A DNA stretch of 64,000 nucleotides. Source: Bradyrhizobium tropiciagri. Its GTDB lineage: Bacteria; Pseudomonadota; Alphaproteobacteria; Rhizobiales; Xanthobacteraceae. Shown here piece by piece: positions 1 to 7,847 of this stretch (position 1 is its first letter; every line of letters begins with the position of its first letter). The notes beneath the pieces are model-generated. The model saw nothing but the letters and a program-made list of their open reading frames with translations. It had not been told where the DNA came from and did not search any database. Both the position numbers and the translations under genes were made by a program. The stretch is taken from contig NZ_JAFCKF010000004.1 in the NCBI RefSeq assembly GCF_018130545.1, forward strand, positions 507,501 through 571,500, read 5' to 3'.

Positions 1-1627
1 CCTTCAGGAGCTTGGTGCGCACCTCCTGCGCCGCCGACAGGCTGGCGGCGCCGAGCGAGACCGTGGTGCGGCCGCCGCCGACGCCGACATCGTAGCCGGC
101 CGCATCGGTATCGGCCGCGCGGACGATGACGTGCTCGGGCGCGATACCGAGCGTACTGGCGACGATCTGCGGCAGGCTCTGCATCATCGAGCCGGATCCG
201 ATCTCGACACCCGACGTGACCAGCGTCACCGTGCCGTCGGCATTCATGTTCACCGTCGCCGCGGAGGGGCCGACGAACACGAACCAGGTGCCGACGGTGG
301 TTGCGCGTCCGTGGAGCCTGCCGTCGCTGCGCGCCGGCGGCAGCGTCGTCGCATCGCGCAGCGTATCCATCCGATCGAGCATCGGGCCGAGCACATTGCT
401 TTCGAACACCTGGCCGGTGGCGCCGAGATCCTTGTCGCCGAGCACGTTGCGGCGGCGGAAGGCCAGCGGATCCATGCCGATCCTTGAAGCGATCTCGTCG
501 GTGTGCCGCTCCAGTGCAAACGTGTTGTAGACGCCGTTGCAGCAGCGGAAGGCGCCGTTCGGTGTCGTGTTGGTGTAAACCGCGCGCGAGACCATGCGCA
601 CGTTCTCAAGCTTGTAGTTGCCGCCGAGCGTGTGTGCGGTCATGGTGGTCAGGAATATCTGTTCGCCGCCATAGGCGCCGCAATCCATCAGCACGACCGC
701 TTCGCGGCCCACGATGTCGCCCTCCCGCGTCACCGCCGAGCGAATCCGGATGTCCGCGTTCTCGCGGAACAGGCAGGTCAGCATCTCCTCCTCGCGCGAA
801 TTGACCAGGCGCACCGGCCGGCCGCTGGCGCGGGCGAGCAGGGCGGCGAAGGGTTCGACCGCCAGATCGAATTTGAGACCGAAGCCACCGCCGACCGGCG
901 GCACGGTGACGCGGACCTGCGATGCCGGCACGCCCAGCAGGCGCGCGGTCGCGTTGCGGATGCTCCAGGGAACCTGCGTCGAGGTCTCGATGTGGAACCG
1001 CCCGTCCTCATAGCTCGCGACCACCGCGCGCGGCTCGAACGCCACGTGGTTCTGCCGGCCGACGCGAAAGCAGCTCTCGACGATCTCGACGTCAGGCCGG
1101 GCAAAGGCGGCATCGACGTCGCCGCGCACGACGGTTGCTTCCCAGGCAACGTTGCCGCCACGCGCGCCGCCTTCGAGCAACACCTCATAGCTGCGCCAGT
1201 CCGGATGAACCAGGGTTGCATCGGGTGCCAGCGCATCCGCCATGGTCAATATCGCGGGCAGCGGTTCGATCTCCACCTCGATCGCCGCCAGCGCGGCCTG
1301 TGCCTGCGCCAATGTGACGGCGGCAACCGCGGCGAGTGGTTCGCCATCGTAGCGAATGACGTCGCGGGCGAAGAGCGGGTGATCGGCGATGCCGATCCCG
1401 ATCATGCCGGGCGCGTCGGTGGCAGTGACGATCGCGCGTACGCCCGGTATGCGGGCGGCCCGCGACGTATCGAGACGAACGATCCGTCCCGAGGGCACGG
1501 TGGCACGCAGCACCGCAGCGTGCAGCATGCCCGGAAGATACCGATCGATGGTGTAGCGCGTACGGCCGCGCAGCTTGTCGGCGGCGTCACGTCGGCGCAA
1601 ATCCATCGTCGCGGAAACATCGGACAT
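1..1627 (-). CDS. Molybdenum hydroxylase large (molybdopterin-binding) subunit, partial
   Basis: Catalytic subunit of a xanthine dehydrogenase/CoxL-type molybdenum hydroxylase, which hydroxylates an aromatic or N-heterocyclic carbon with water-derived oxygen. About 541 N-terminal residues are visible; the gene runs off the left edge, so the C-terminal cofactor-binding part is missing. It starts MSDVSATMD. The family loop GGGFGLKFD, the segment GPSAATVNMN and GVGGGRTTVSLG are readable. One oddity: where relatives usually read AFRGFG-x-PQ, this protein reads AFRCCNGVYNTFALE. It lies 15 bp downstream of the 2Fe-2S subunit gene, at the end of the hyuA-to-Mo-hydroxylase gene string. The family is clear; the substrate is unknown. 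Confidence 0.88.
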   Translation of the reverse strand, partial: MSDVSATMDLRRRDAADKLRGRTRYTIDRYLPGMLHAAVLRATVPSGRIVRLDTSRAARIPGVRAIVTATDAPGMIGIGIADHPLFARDVIRYDGEPLAAVAAVTLAQAQAALAAIEVEIEPLPAILTMADALAPDATLVHPDWRSYEVLLEGGARGGNVAWEATVVRGDVDAAFARPDVEIVESCFRVGRQNHVAFEPRAVVASYEDGRFHIETSTQVPWSIRNATARLLGVPASQVRVTVPPVGGGFGLKFDLAVEPFAALLARASGRPVRLVNSREEEMLTCLFRENADIRIRSAVTREGDIVGREAVVLMDCGAYGGEQIFLTTMTAHTLGGNYKLENVRMVSRAVYTNTTPNGAFRCCNGVYNTFALERHTDEIASRIGMDPLAFRRRNVLGDKDLGATGQVFESNVLGPMLDRMDTLRDATTLPPARSDGRLHGRATTVGTWFVFVGPSAATVNMNADGTVTLVTSGVEIGSGSMMQSLPQIVASTLGIAPEHVIVRAADTDAAGYDVGVGGGRTTVSLGAASLSAAQEVRTKLLK

Positions 1628-1642
1628 CTCTGCGCCTCCCGA

Positions 1643-2101
1643 TCATCTCGTGGCCAAGGCGAGCAATGTCGCCTCGACAATGCGTTCATAGCCCGTGCAG
1701 CGGCAGATATTCCCGGTCAGCGCTGCCCGGATGTCGTCGCGGCTGGCATCCGGCCGGGCTGTCAAGAGATGCGTCAGGCTCACCACCATGCCTGGAAAGC
1801 ACATGCCGCATTGGACGGCATCGCTGGCCTCGAGCGCGGTCTGGATACGGTTCAGTGCGCCGTGCGGCGCGAGGCCTTCGACCGTGTGGATCTCGCGGCC
1901 ATCGGCGAGCGCGGCGGGCACCAGGCACGACGGTGTCGGCTCGCCGTCGACCAGCACCATGCAGGCGCCGCAAAAGCCTTCGCGACAGACCGGTTTCGCG
2001 CCGGTCAGATGCATCTCCTCGCGCAGGATGTCGACCAGCGGTGTGGCCGGATCGGCCGCGCAGGAGAGGCGATCGCCGTTGACGGTGAGGCTAAATCCCA
2101 T
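1643..2101 (-). CDS. (2Fe-2S) subunit of molybdenum hydroxylase
   Basis: Small iron-sulfur subunit (152 aa) carrying electrons from the molybdenum centre to FAD. The plant-type 2Fe-2S ligands are Cys39, 44, 47 and 59 (CREGFCGAC...SC). The second cluster has Cys98, 101, 133 and 135 (CGMC...CRC), the normal double-cluster layout and length for the family. I chose the start MGFSLTVNGD at 2101. A longer in-frame extension to 2194 exists but would overlap the FAD-subunit gene and has no family resemblance. It sits between the FAD and molybdopterin subunit genes, as expected for a three-subunit enzyme. Confidence 0.92.
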   Translation of the reverse strand: MGFSLTVNGDRLSCAADPATPLVDILREEMHLTGAKPVCREGFCGACMVLVDGEPTPSCLVPAALADGREIHTVEGLAPHGALNRIQTALEASDAVQCGMCFPGMVVSLTHLLTARPDASRDDIRAALTGNICRCTGYERIVEATLLALATR

Positions 2102-2117
2102 GTCGATCCCCGCGGGT

Positions 2118-3011
2118 TCAGGAGCCAAGCGCTGCGATCGCAGCGCGGCGGACCAGGCCGGGCAGCACGCTGACGCGATACCAGGCCGGCGCATCGACGC
2201 TGTCGCGGCCGACGAACTCGTCGGTCAGCTCGGTCGCAGTCCGTGCCACTGCTGTGGCGTCGAGCGGACGTCCGAGCAGCGCCGCTTCCAGCCGCGGCCA
2301 TCGGCGCGCGGTTGCCTCGACCGAACCGACGGCGATCCGCGCGGCCTGGACACGGCTCGTCGCATCGAGGCTCACCGAAAGGCTGACGATGGCGACCGGA
2401 TAGTCGCCCGCTCTGCGCAGCGGCAGCCGGACATGGGCCGTCTTGCGCTCCGTCCGGGGCAGGATGATCCGTGTCACCAGGCGACCGGGCGCGAGCGTTG
2501 ACCTGATCTTGAGGAAATCCGTCAGGCTGAGGTGCTCGCGACCTCTGCGGTCCGAGATCTCGACATCGGCATCGAGACAAAGCAGCGCCGGTACGCAATC
2601 CGCCGCCGCGAATTCCGATGTCGCGAGATTGCCGCCGATCGTTGCCATCGCACGGATCGCGGGGTTGGCGGAGTGTCCGGCGGCCGCTGCGAGGCCGGCA
2701 AACTCCGGAAGACCGGCCAGGGCTGCCGCCAAAGCTGCATGCGTGATGGTCGCGCCGATCTCGATGGCATCGCTGCTGATCCGGACCGCAGTCAGCTCGG
2801 GCAACCTTCCGATCGCGACATAGTGCGTCTTGAGCGGCTGGTGCCGGATCGGCGATCTCATGATCCAGGTGCCGCCGGCGAAGGGAGCGCCGGCCGTGCC
2901 GTATTCACCGAGCGCATCGAGCGCGCCGGCGAGCGAGCGCGCGACGTAGATCGATGCCGGTGCGTCGTGCGTGACGACCGCGCTGTCCTGAATGGGTGAG
3001 CCGGACATCAT
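2118..3011 (-). CDS. FAD-binding subunit of molybdenum hydroxylase
   Basis: Medium subunit (297 aa) of the three-part molybdenum hydroxylase (CoxM/FAD_binding_5 family). The pyrophosphate-binding segments PFAGGTWIMR near residue 45 and ATIGGNLAT near residue 120 are the usual FAD contacts. The C-terminal CO-dehydrogenase flavoprotein domain follows (RAGDYPVAIVSL). The first ATG overlaps the stop codon of the upstream permease gene in an ATGA arrangement, which ties the enzyme to the ABC importer through translational coupling. The next Met codon (3008) is an equally possible start. The order is FAD, 2Fe-2S, Mo subunit. Confidence 0.9.
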   Translation of the reverse strand: MMSGSPIQDSAVVTHDAPASIYVARSLAGALDALGEYGTAGAPFAGGTWIMRSPIRHQPLKTHYVAIGRLPELTAVRISSDAIEIGATITHAALAAALAGLPEFAGLAAAAGHSANPAIRAMATIGGNLATSEFAAADCVPALLCLDADVEISDRRGREHLSLTDFLKIRSTLAPGRLVTRIILPRTERKTAHVRLPLRRAGDYPVAIVSLSVSLDATSRVQAARIAVGSVEATARRWPRLEAALLGRPLDATAVARTATELTDEFVGRDSVDAPAWYRVSVLPGLVRRAAIAALGS

Positions 3012-4021
3012 TGGCGTCGCTCCTGCCGCAGGCGATCCAGCAGGACGCCGATGATGACGATCGCGCCGAGCACGACCATCTGGACGTATCCGTCGATCCG
3101 GGTGAGATTCATGCCGTTGGAGAGAATGGTGATGAACAGCGCGCCGAGCACGGCGGTGCCGACCCCACCGCGTCCGCCTGCCAGGCTGGTTCCGCCGACC
3201 ACCGCGCCGGCGATCGCCTGCAGCGAAAGCGCGCCGCCGAGGTTCGGTTCGCCCGAGCCGGTCCGCGCCGTCATCATGATCGCACCCAGCGCGGCAAGTC
3301 CCGAGCACAGCACATAGGTTGCGACCAGGATGCGCTTGACCGGCAGGCCGGCGACCGCCGCGGCGCGCGGATTGGTGCCGATCAGATAGAGCGACCGGCC
3401 GAACACGGTGCGCGCCAGCAGCAGATGAAGCAAGACGCCGACCGCGACGGTGATCGCGATCGCCGCTGGCACGCCGAACAGGCTGCCGCCGTAGAAGATC
3501 TGCGAGAACAGCGGCGGTACGCCCTGCACCGGACGCCCGGACGAAAGGGTGGTCGCGATTCCGATCGCGATATTGTAGCTGCCCAGCGTCGCGACGAACG
3601 GATTGACCCCAAGCAGCGCAATGACCACGCCGTTGAACAGGCCGCATGCGATGCCGAGCGCAAAGCCGGCCGCAAGCCCGGCGAGCAGCACGGCCGCCGT
3701 GCCGTGGCCCGACGCGGTGGCGCCGGCCATCGCGAGCGCGGTGCCGACGCTGACCATCGACACGGTCGGGCCAAGGGCGAGGTCGAAGCCGCGAGTCAGG
3801 ATGACGACGGTCTGCGCCATCGCGAACAGGGCCAGATAGCTGGTCTGCTGTGCGATGTTGAGCAGGTTGGCCGACGACAGCACGCCGTGGTCGAAGGTAG
3901 CAAAGCCGAGCAGCAACACCGCGAGCGCGACCGGCAGCACGGCGCTCCAGAGCCGGCGGCTCAGCGTCAGTCTCGGGCGATCGGGGTCCTTGGCACCGAC
4001 AGACAATTCGAGATCAGACAC
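3008..4021 (-). CDS. RbsC-type ABC transporter permease 1
   Basis: Inner-membrane permease of the carbohydrate-uptake-2 (RbsC/XylH) family, 337 aa with about eight to ten hydrophobic spans. The family segment LSGGVGT/IAGAVVGGTSLAGGRGG appears here as AGAVVGGTSLAGGRG near residue 280, and LGALFITILSNGMNL follows. The hydrophilic N-terminus (MSDLELSVGAKDPDRPR) is cytoplasmic. The start overlaps the stop of the companion permease by 8 bp, and the stop overlaps the FAD-subunit start. RbsC families normally act as homodimers or pairs, and here two different permeases are encoded side by side. By context the substrate is what the molybdenum hydroxylase and hydantoinase act on. Confidence 0.9.
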   Translation of the reverse strand: MSDLELSVGAKDPDRPRLTLSRRLWSAVLPVALAVLLLGFATFDHGVLSSANLLNIAQQTSYLALFAMAQTVVILTRGFDLALGPTVSMVSVGTALAMAGATASGHGTAAVLLAGLAAGFALGIACGLFNGVVIALLGVNPFVATLGSYNIAIGIATTLSSGRPVQGVPPLFSQIFYGGSLFGVPAAIAITVAVGVLLHLLLARTVFGRSLYLIGTNPRAAAVAGLPVKRILVATYVLCSGLAALGAIMMTARTGSGEPNLGGALSLQAIAGAVVGGTSLAGGRGGVGTAVLGALFITILSNGMNLTRIDGYVQMVVLGAIVIIGVLLDRLRQERRQ

Positions 4022-5030
4022 GCGGCTTGCTCCGTCGGCTGAGTTCGTCGAGCGCCACCGCTGCGACCATGATGACGCCGAGGAAGACCGGCTGAAGGCG
4101 GGAATCGACGTGCAGCAGGTTGAGCGCGTTGCCGAGGATGGTCAGGAACAGGGCACTGACGGCGACAATCTCGACGCGCCCGACGCCGCCGCGCAGGCTG
4201 ACGCCGCCGATCACGGCGGCAGCGATCGACTGCAGCATCATCCGGTCGCCGCCGAAGCTGGCCTGGCCGGAGCCGACCTGCGCGGTCAGCAGGATGCCGG
4301 TCAATGCCGCAAGCACGCTCGAGACGACATAAGTGCCGACGATATGACGCTGGATCGTCACGCCCGACACCACGGCGGCATCGACATTGCCGCCGATCGC
4401 GTAGACGTAACGGCCGAACAGCGTGCGCCGTTGCGCAAACACCATCACCAGGATCACGATCACCGCGATATGGACCGCGGTCGGCAGCCCGAGCGCCTGG
4501 GCGCGGCCAAAGCCTTTCACGAAGATCTCCGGCATGCCGTAGACCGGGATGCCGTTGGTGATCATCAAGCCGACGCCCGCGGTCGCCGACATCGTGCCCA
4601 GCGTCACCACGAAGCCGGAGACCTTGAGCTTTGCCACGCAGAAGCCGTTGACGAGCCCGACCACGGCCCCCGAGCCGAGCCCGGCCGCGACACCGCTTGC
4701 AATGATGAGCGCGTTGTTGCCGGGAAACGCGGCGGCGGTCGCCGCCATGGCTTTTGCGGTGACGACGCTCGCAAGTGCGACGACCGCACCGACCGAAAGA
4801 TCGAATCCGCCGGCGATGATGACCAGTGCCTGGCCGCAGGCGACGATCGCAAGCAGCGAGGCGTTGCGCAGGATGTTGAGGACGTTGATGATGCCATAGA
4901 ACTGCGGATCGACCGCCGACATGCCGGCCACGAGCATCACCAGCAGCGCCGGCAGGAACCCGATCCGGCCGGCGATCGATCGCAGGCTGATCGTGCCGTG
5001 CGGGTTGGCGGTGACCAGCGCCGTAGTCAT
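4014..5030 (-). CDS. RbsC-type ABC transporter permease 2
   Basis: Second RbsC-family permease, 338 aa, strongly hydrophobic throughout. Family motifs include GGFDLSVGAVVALASV near residues 76-90 and AAVIGGVSLRGGVGR near residue 287, corresponding to the conserved EAA-like loop that contacts the ATPase. It overlaps the ATPase gene by 4 bp (ATGA type) and the next permease gene by 8 bp. With permease 1 it would form a heterodimeric channel fed by the TorT-like binding protein. Nothing appears truncated. Confidence 0.9.
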   Translation of the reverse strand: MTTALVTANPHGTISLRSIAGRIGFLPALLVMLVAGMSAVDPQFYGIINVLNILRNASLLAIVACGQALVIIAGGFDLSVGAVVALASVVTAKAMAATAAAFPGNNALIIASGVAAGLGSGAVVGLVNGFCVAKLKVSGFVVTLGTMSATAGVGLMITNGIPVYGMPEIFVKGFGRAQALGLPTAVHIAVIVILVMVFAQRRTLFGRYVYAIGGNVDAAVVSGVTIQRHIVGTYVVSSVLAALTGILLTAQVGSGQASFGGDRMMLQSIAAAVIGGVSLRGGVGRVEIVAVSALFLTILGNALNLLHVDSRLQPVFLGVIMVAAVALDELSRRSKPRV

Positions 5031-6565
5031 GCGACCTCCGCGGCGAGGTGGTCGCGGAAGAAGCTCGACAGCACGTTCTGCTCGGTCTTCTCGGCCCCCT
5101 TCAGCTCGGCGGCGATGCGGCCGTGATGCATGACATAGAGCCGGTTCGACAGCGCCAGCACCTCCGGCAATTCGGACGACACCACGATCACGGCGGCGCC
5201 GGCCTCGATCAGGCGTTTCATGAATTCGTAAACTTCGAGCTTGGCGCCGACGTCGATCCCGACGCTCGGCTCGTCGAACAGGAATACGGTCAGCTCTCGC
5301 GTCAGCGCCCGTCCCAGCATCACCTTCTGACGGTTGCCGCCGGACAAGGCACCGGCGCTGCGCTCGATGTTCAGCGGCCTGAGTTGCAGTTGCTCCATGA
5401 TGCCTGCAATCGTCACGCGCTCGGCGGCCTGCCGCAACACGCCGAAGCGGGCGAAGGCGGGCAGGTCGAGCCCGGTCATCGACGCGTTCTCGCGGATCGG
5501 CCGCGACAGCGCGAGCCCTTCGGCGATCCGGTTGGCGGGAAAATAGGCGATGCCGCGCTTGAGGCTTCGCCTCGGTGTTGGAAATTCGTAAGGCAGGCCG
5601 TTGATCCGGATCACGCCCGATGTCGCGGGTTCTATGCCGTAGATTGCGCGGATCAGCTCCGATTTGCCGCAGCCGACGAGGCCAGCGATGCCGGTGATCT
5701 CGCCGGCGCAGGCATGGAAATTCACCTCCTGCACGCTGCCGTCGGCGAGCGTCAGACTTTCGATGTCGACCATTATCTTGTCCGGGCGATGGGTGATGGT
5801 CGGGAACAGCAGGTCGATCTTGCGGCCGGTCATCAATTCCACCAGTTCGCCGTCCGTCGAGCCGGCCGCGTCGAGGGTCTGGATATGACGGCCGTCGCGC
5901 AGCACCGTGACGCGGTCGGCAAGCGCGCGGATCTCACGCATGCGGTGCGAGACGTAGATCAGCCCGACATTCTGGCTCTTCAGACGCGCGATCAGCTCGA
6001 ACAGCCGTCCGGTCTCGCGCTCGGTCAATGAGGCGGTCGGCTCGTCGAGGATGAGGAGGCGAACGCGGCCGAGCAGCGCCTTGGCGATCTCGGCCATCTG
6101 CTGGTGCGCGCGGGAGAGGTCATCGACTCTCTGCGATGGATCGATATCGAAGCCGAGCTCGTCGATCAGCGCGCTGGCGCGCTTGCGCATCTCGCGCGAG
6201 CGCAACACGCCGCCATGGGTGATCTCGCGGCCAAGGAACAGGTTCTCTTCCACAGTGAGGCTCGGGATCAGCGAGAATTCCTGAAACACCGGGCTGATGC
6301 CGATCTCACGCGCCCGCTGCGGCGTCAGATGCTGGATCTGTTCGTCGCCGAAATGGAAGGTGCCTTCGTCGGGTGGAAAGGTACCCGATATGACGTTGAT
6401 CAGGGTCGACTTGCCGGCGCCGTTCTCGCCGAATAGCACGTGAAGCTCGCCGGCGTGGACATCGAGGTCGACGCGGTCGAGCGCGCGGACGCCGGTGAAT
6501 CGCTTCGATATCCCCCGCAATCGCAGCAGAGGCTCGGCCGGGTTCGGGTCGATCTCGACGTCCAT
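5027..6565 (-). CDS. RbsA-type duplicated ATP-binding protein
   Basis: Fused two-domain ATPase (512 aa) of the RbsA/XylG/MglA class. Domain 1 has Walker A GENGAGKST at residues 46-54 and Walker B LLILDEPTA near 170-178. Its signature is degenerate, LSRAHQQM at 150-157, where relatives usually have LSVAQQQM. Domain 2 has a weak Walker A (GLVGCGKSE) and a good signature LSGGNRQK. Such pairs usually keep one competent and one degenerate site, so the change in domain 1 is worth noting. The gene is separated from the binding-protein gene by a perfect hairpin and overlaps the following permease by 4 bp. Confidence 0.92.
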   Translation of the reverse strand: MDVEIDPNPAEPLLRLRGISKRFTGVRALDRVDLDVHAGELHVLFGENGAGKSTLINVISGTFPPDEGTFHFGDEQIQHLTPQRAREIGISPVFQEFSLIPSLTVEENLFLGREITHGGVLRSREMRKRASALIDELGFDIDPSQRVDDLSRAHQQMAEIAKALLGRVRLLILDEPTASLTERETGRLFELIARLKSQNVGLIYVSHRMREIRALADRVTVLRDGRHIQTLDAAGSTDGELVELMTGRKIDLLFPTITHRPDKIMVDIESLTLADGSVQEVNFHACAGEITGIAGLVGCGKSELIRAIYGIEPATSGVIRINGLPYEFPTPRRSLKRGIAYFPANRIAEGLALSRPIRENASMTGLDLPAFARFGVLRQAAERVTIAGIMEQLQLRPLNIERSAGALSGGNRQKVMLGRALTRELTVFLFDEPSVGIDVGAKLEVYEFMKRLIEAGAAVIVVSSELPEVLALSNRLYVMHHGRIAAELKGAEKTEQNVLSSFFRDHLAAEVA

Positions 6566-6592
6566 CCGCTTCTCCGTGGGCCGTTCGCGGGC

Positions 6593-6615
6593 AGGCGGGA
6601 GCGTTGCTCCCGCCT
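6593..6615 (-). promoter_or_regulatory. Intercistronic perfect hairpin between binding protein and ATPase genes
   Basis: A 10-bp perfect inverted repeat, AGGCGGGAGC and its complement around a 3-nt loop, lies in the 67-bp gap between the binding-protein stop and the ATPase start. On the coding strand no T-run follows. It therefore looks more like an mRNA-stability or partial-attenuation element, as often found after binding-protein genes, than a full terminator. Confidence 0.7.
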
Positions 6616-6632
6616 TGATGGTTCAGGTCGGC

Positions 6633-7742
6633 TTATTTGGCCTTGACCGAATAGACCGGCGTCCAGCTTGCCGGCGCCAGCACGAGATCCATCTGCAGTT
6701 TCGGCACGGTGGTCTTGTCGATCACCGCAGCCACCGGCTGGACCAGGCTCATGACCGGCTTCTTCTCGATGAGGCGCACCGCCTGGTCGATCGCGATGGC
6801 GCCTTCGCCGACCGGATACTGGGTTGCGAAGGCGAGGATGTCGCCGCGGTTCAGCGCGTCGAGCATGGCCTGGTTCTCGTAGGACGACACGATCTTCAGA
6901 TCGTTTCGGCCGGCCTCGGCAACTGCGCCGATGGCGGCCTCGGCGGTGGGAGCGGTGCCCCAGATCACGTTCATGCTGGGATAGGCCTGCAACGCGTCCT
7001 GAATCAGCTGAAGCTGCACGGCGACGCCGGAGTCGCCGAACTTTTCAGCCAGGATCTTGGCGTTCGGGTTCTTGGCCACGGCCTTCTTGAAACCCTCATT
7101 GAACGATTCAGCCCAGCCCGAGCCGGCCGGACCCGGGAACGTCACGATGTTGAGCTTGTCGCCGGGCTTGGTCTGCGCCAGCAGGCCGTCGCCGGTGACC
7201 TCACCCATGGCGACGAAGTCGACGTAGTTGGCCGCGGGCAGCGCGTTGGGCGGCAGCGGATTGGTGACGCCGACCACCGGCACGCCCTTGGCCTTGGCTT
7301 CCTCGAACTTCTTGCTGAGGCCCGCGCCGGAGATGGCGCCGACGATGATCGCGTCCGGTCCGCTCGCCATGCAGTCATCGAACTGCGAAAGCTGCTTGGG
7401 CAGATTCTCGTAACCTCCGGCCTCATAGAGGTTCATGTTGACGTTCATCGTCTCGGCCTGCTTCACGATGCCGTAGGCAACCGCGACCCAGAAACTGTCC
7501 TTCATGTGTGGAAACAGCACACAGAGCTTGTAGGCCTTCTCGGCCTTCGGCAGCGGCGTGTATTCCGCCGGTTTCGGCGTGCCGGACGAGGCGTCGTAGA
7601 CCTTCATTGGAAACCACGGCGTCTCGGCCGCTGCCAATGCCTGAGTCGCGGCACCGGCAAGTGCGAGGCCGGCGGCGATGCCGAGCACGGAGCGGATCGG
7701 CCGCAGCCGGTTGGAAGAAGAAAGGCACGTCGTGATCGTCAT
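6633..7742 (-). CDS. TorT-like periplasmic substrate-binding protein
   Basis: Secreted periplasmic-binding-protein fold, 369 aa, with a cleavable signal peptide (hydrophobic VLGIAAGLALAGAATQALA). From about residue 68 the segment KAYKLCVLFPHMKDSFW and the following EAGGYENLPKQLSQFDDC resemble, from memory, E. coli TorT (RAWKLCALYPSLKDSYW, EAGGY...QIDQC). TorT is the periplasmic partner of the TorS sensor kinase. Here no sensor kinase is adjacent; an RbsA/RbsC importer follows, so a transport role is more likely. A GAGGA ribosome-binding site lies 7 nt before the chosen ATG. The ligand is unknown, possibly an amine, N-oxide or cyclic amide. Confidence 0.85.
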   Translation of the reverse strand: MTITTCLSSSNRLRPIRSVLGIAAGLALAGAATQALAAAETPWFPMKVYDASSGTPKPAEYTPLPKAEKAYKLCVLFPHMKDSFWVAVAYGIVKQAETMNVNMNLYEAGGYENLPKQLSQFDDCMASGPDAIIVGAISGAGLSKKFEEAKAKGVPVVGVTNPLPPNALPAANYVDFVAMGEVTGDGLLAQTKPGDKLNIVTFPGPAGSGWAESFNEGFKKAVAKNPNAKILAEKFGDSGVAVQLQLIQDALQAYPSMNVIWGTAPTAEAAIGAVAEAGRNDLKIVSSYENQAMLDALNRGDILAFATQYPVGEGAIAIDQAVRLIEKKPVMSLVQPVAAVIDKTTVPKLQMDLVLAPASWTPVYSVKAK

Positions 7743-7810
7743 AGCGCAATCCTCATGGTTGGAATGAAAGTGCGGGGAGCGGTGATTTCGGACCCTGCCT
7801 TGATAGACAG

Positions 7811-7835
7811 ACCGCGCCGCTAAAGGCGGCGCGGT
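7811..7835 (-). terminator. Perfect hairpin after hyuB
   Basis: A 10-bp perfect inverted repeat (ACCGCGCCGC / GCGGCGCGGT) around the 5-nt loop TAAAG lies in the 105-bp gap between the HyuB stop codon and the binding-protein gene. It has no clear T-tract on the minus strand. It may reduce, rather than stop, read-through into the importer genes. Confidence 0.6.
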
Positions 7836-7847
7836 GGTCGATGGCGA

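Noticed and set aside
503-2173. A 556-codon plus-strand frame over the molybdenum hydroxylase genes
   Set aside because: Antisense to the molybdopterin and 2Fe-2S subunit genes; no domain.
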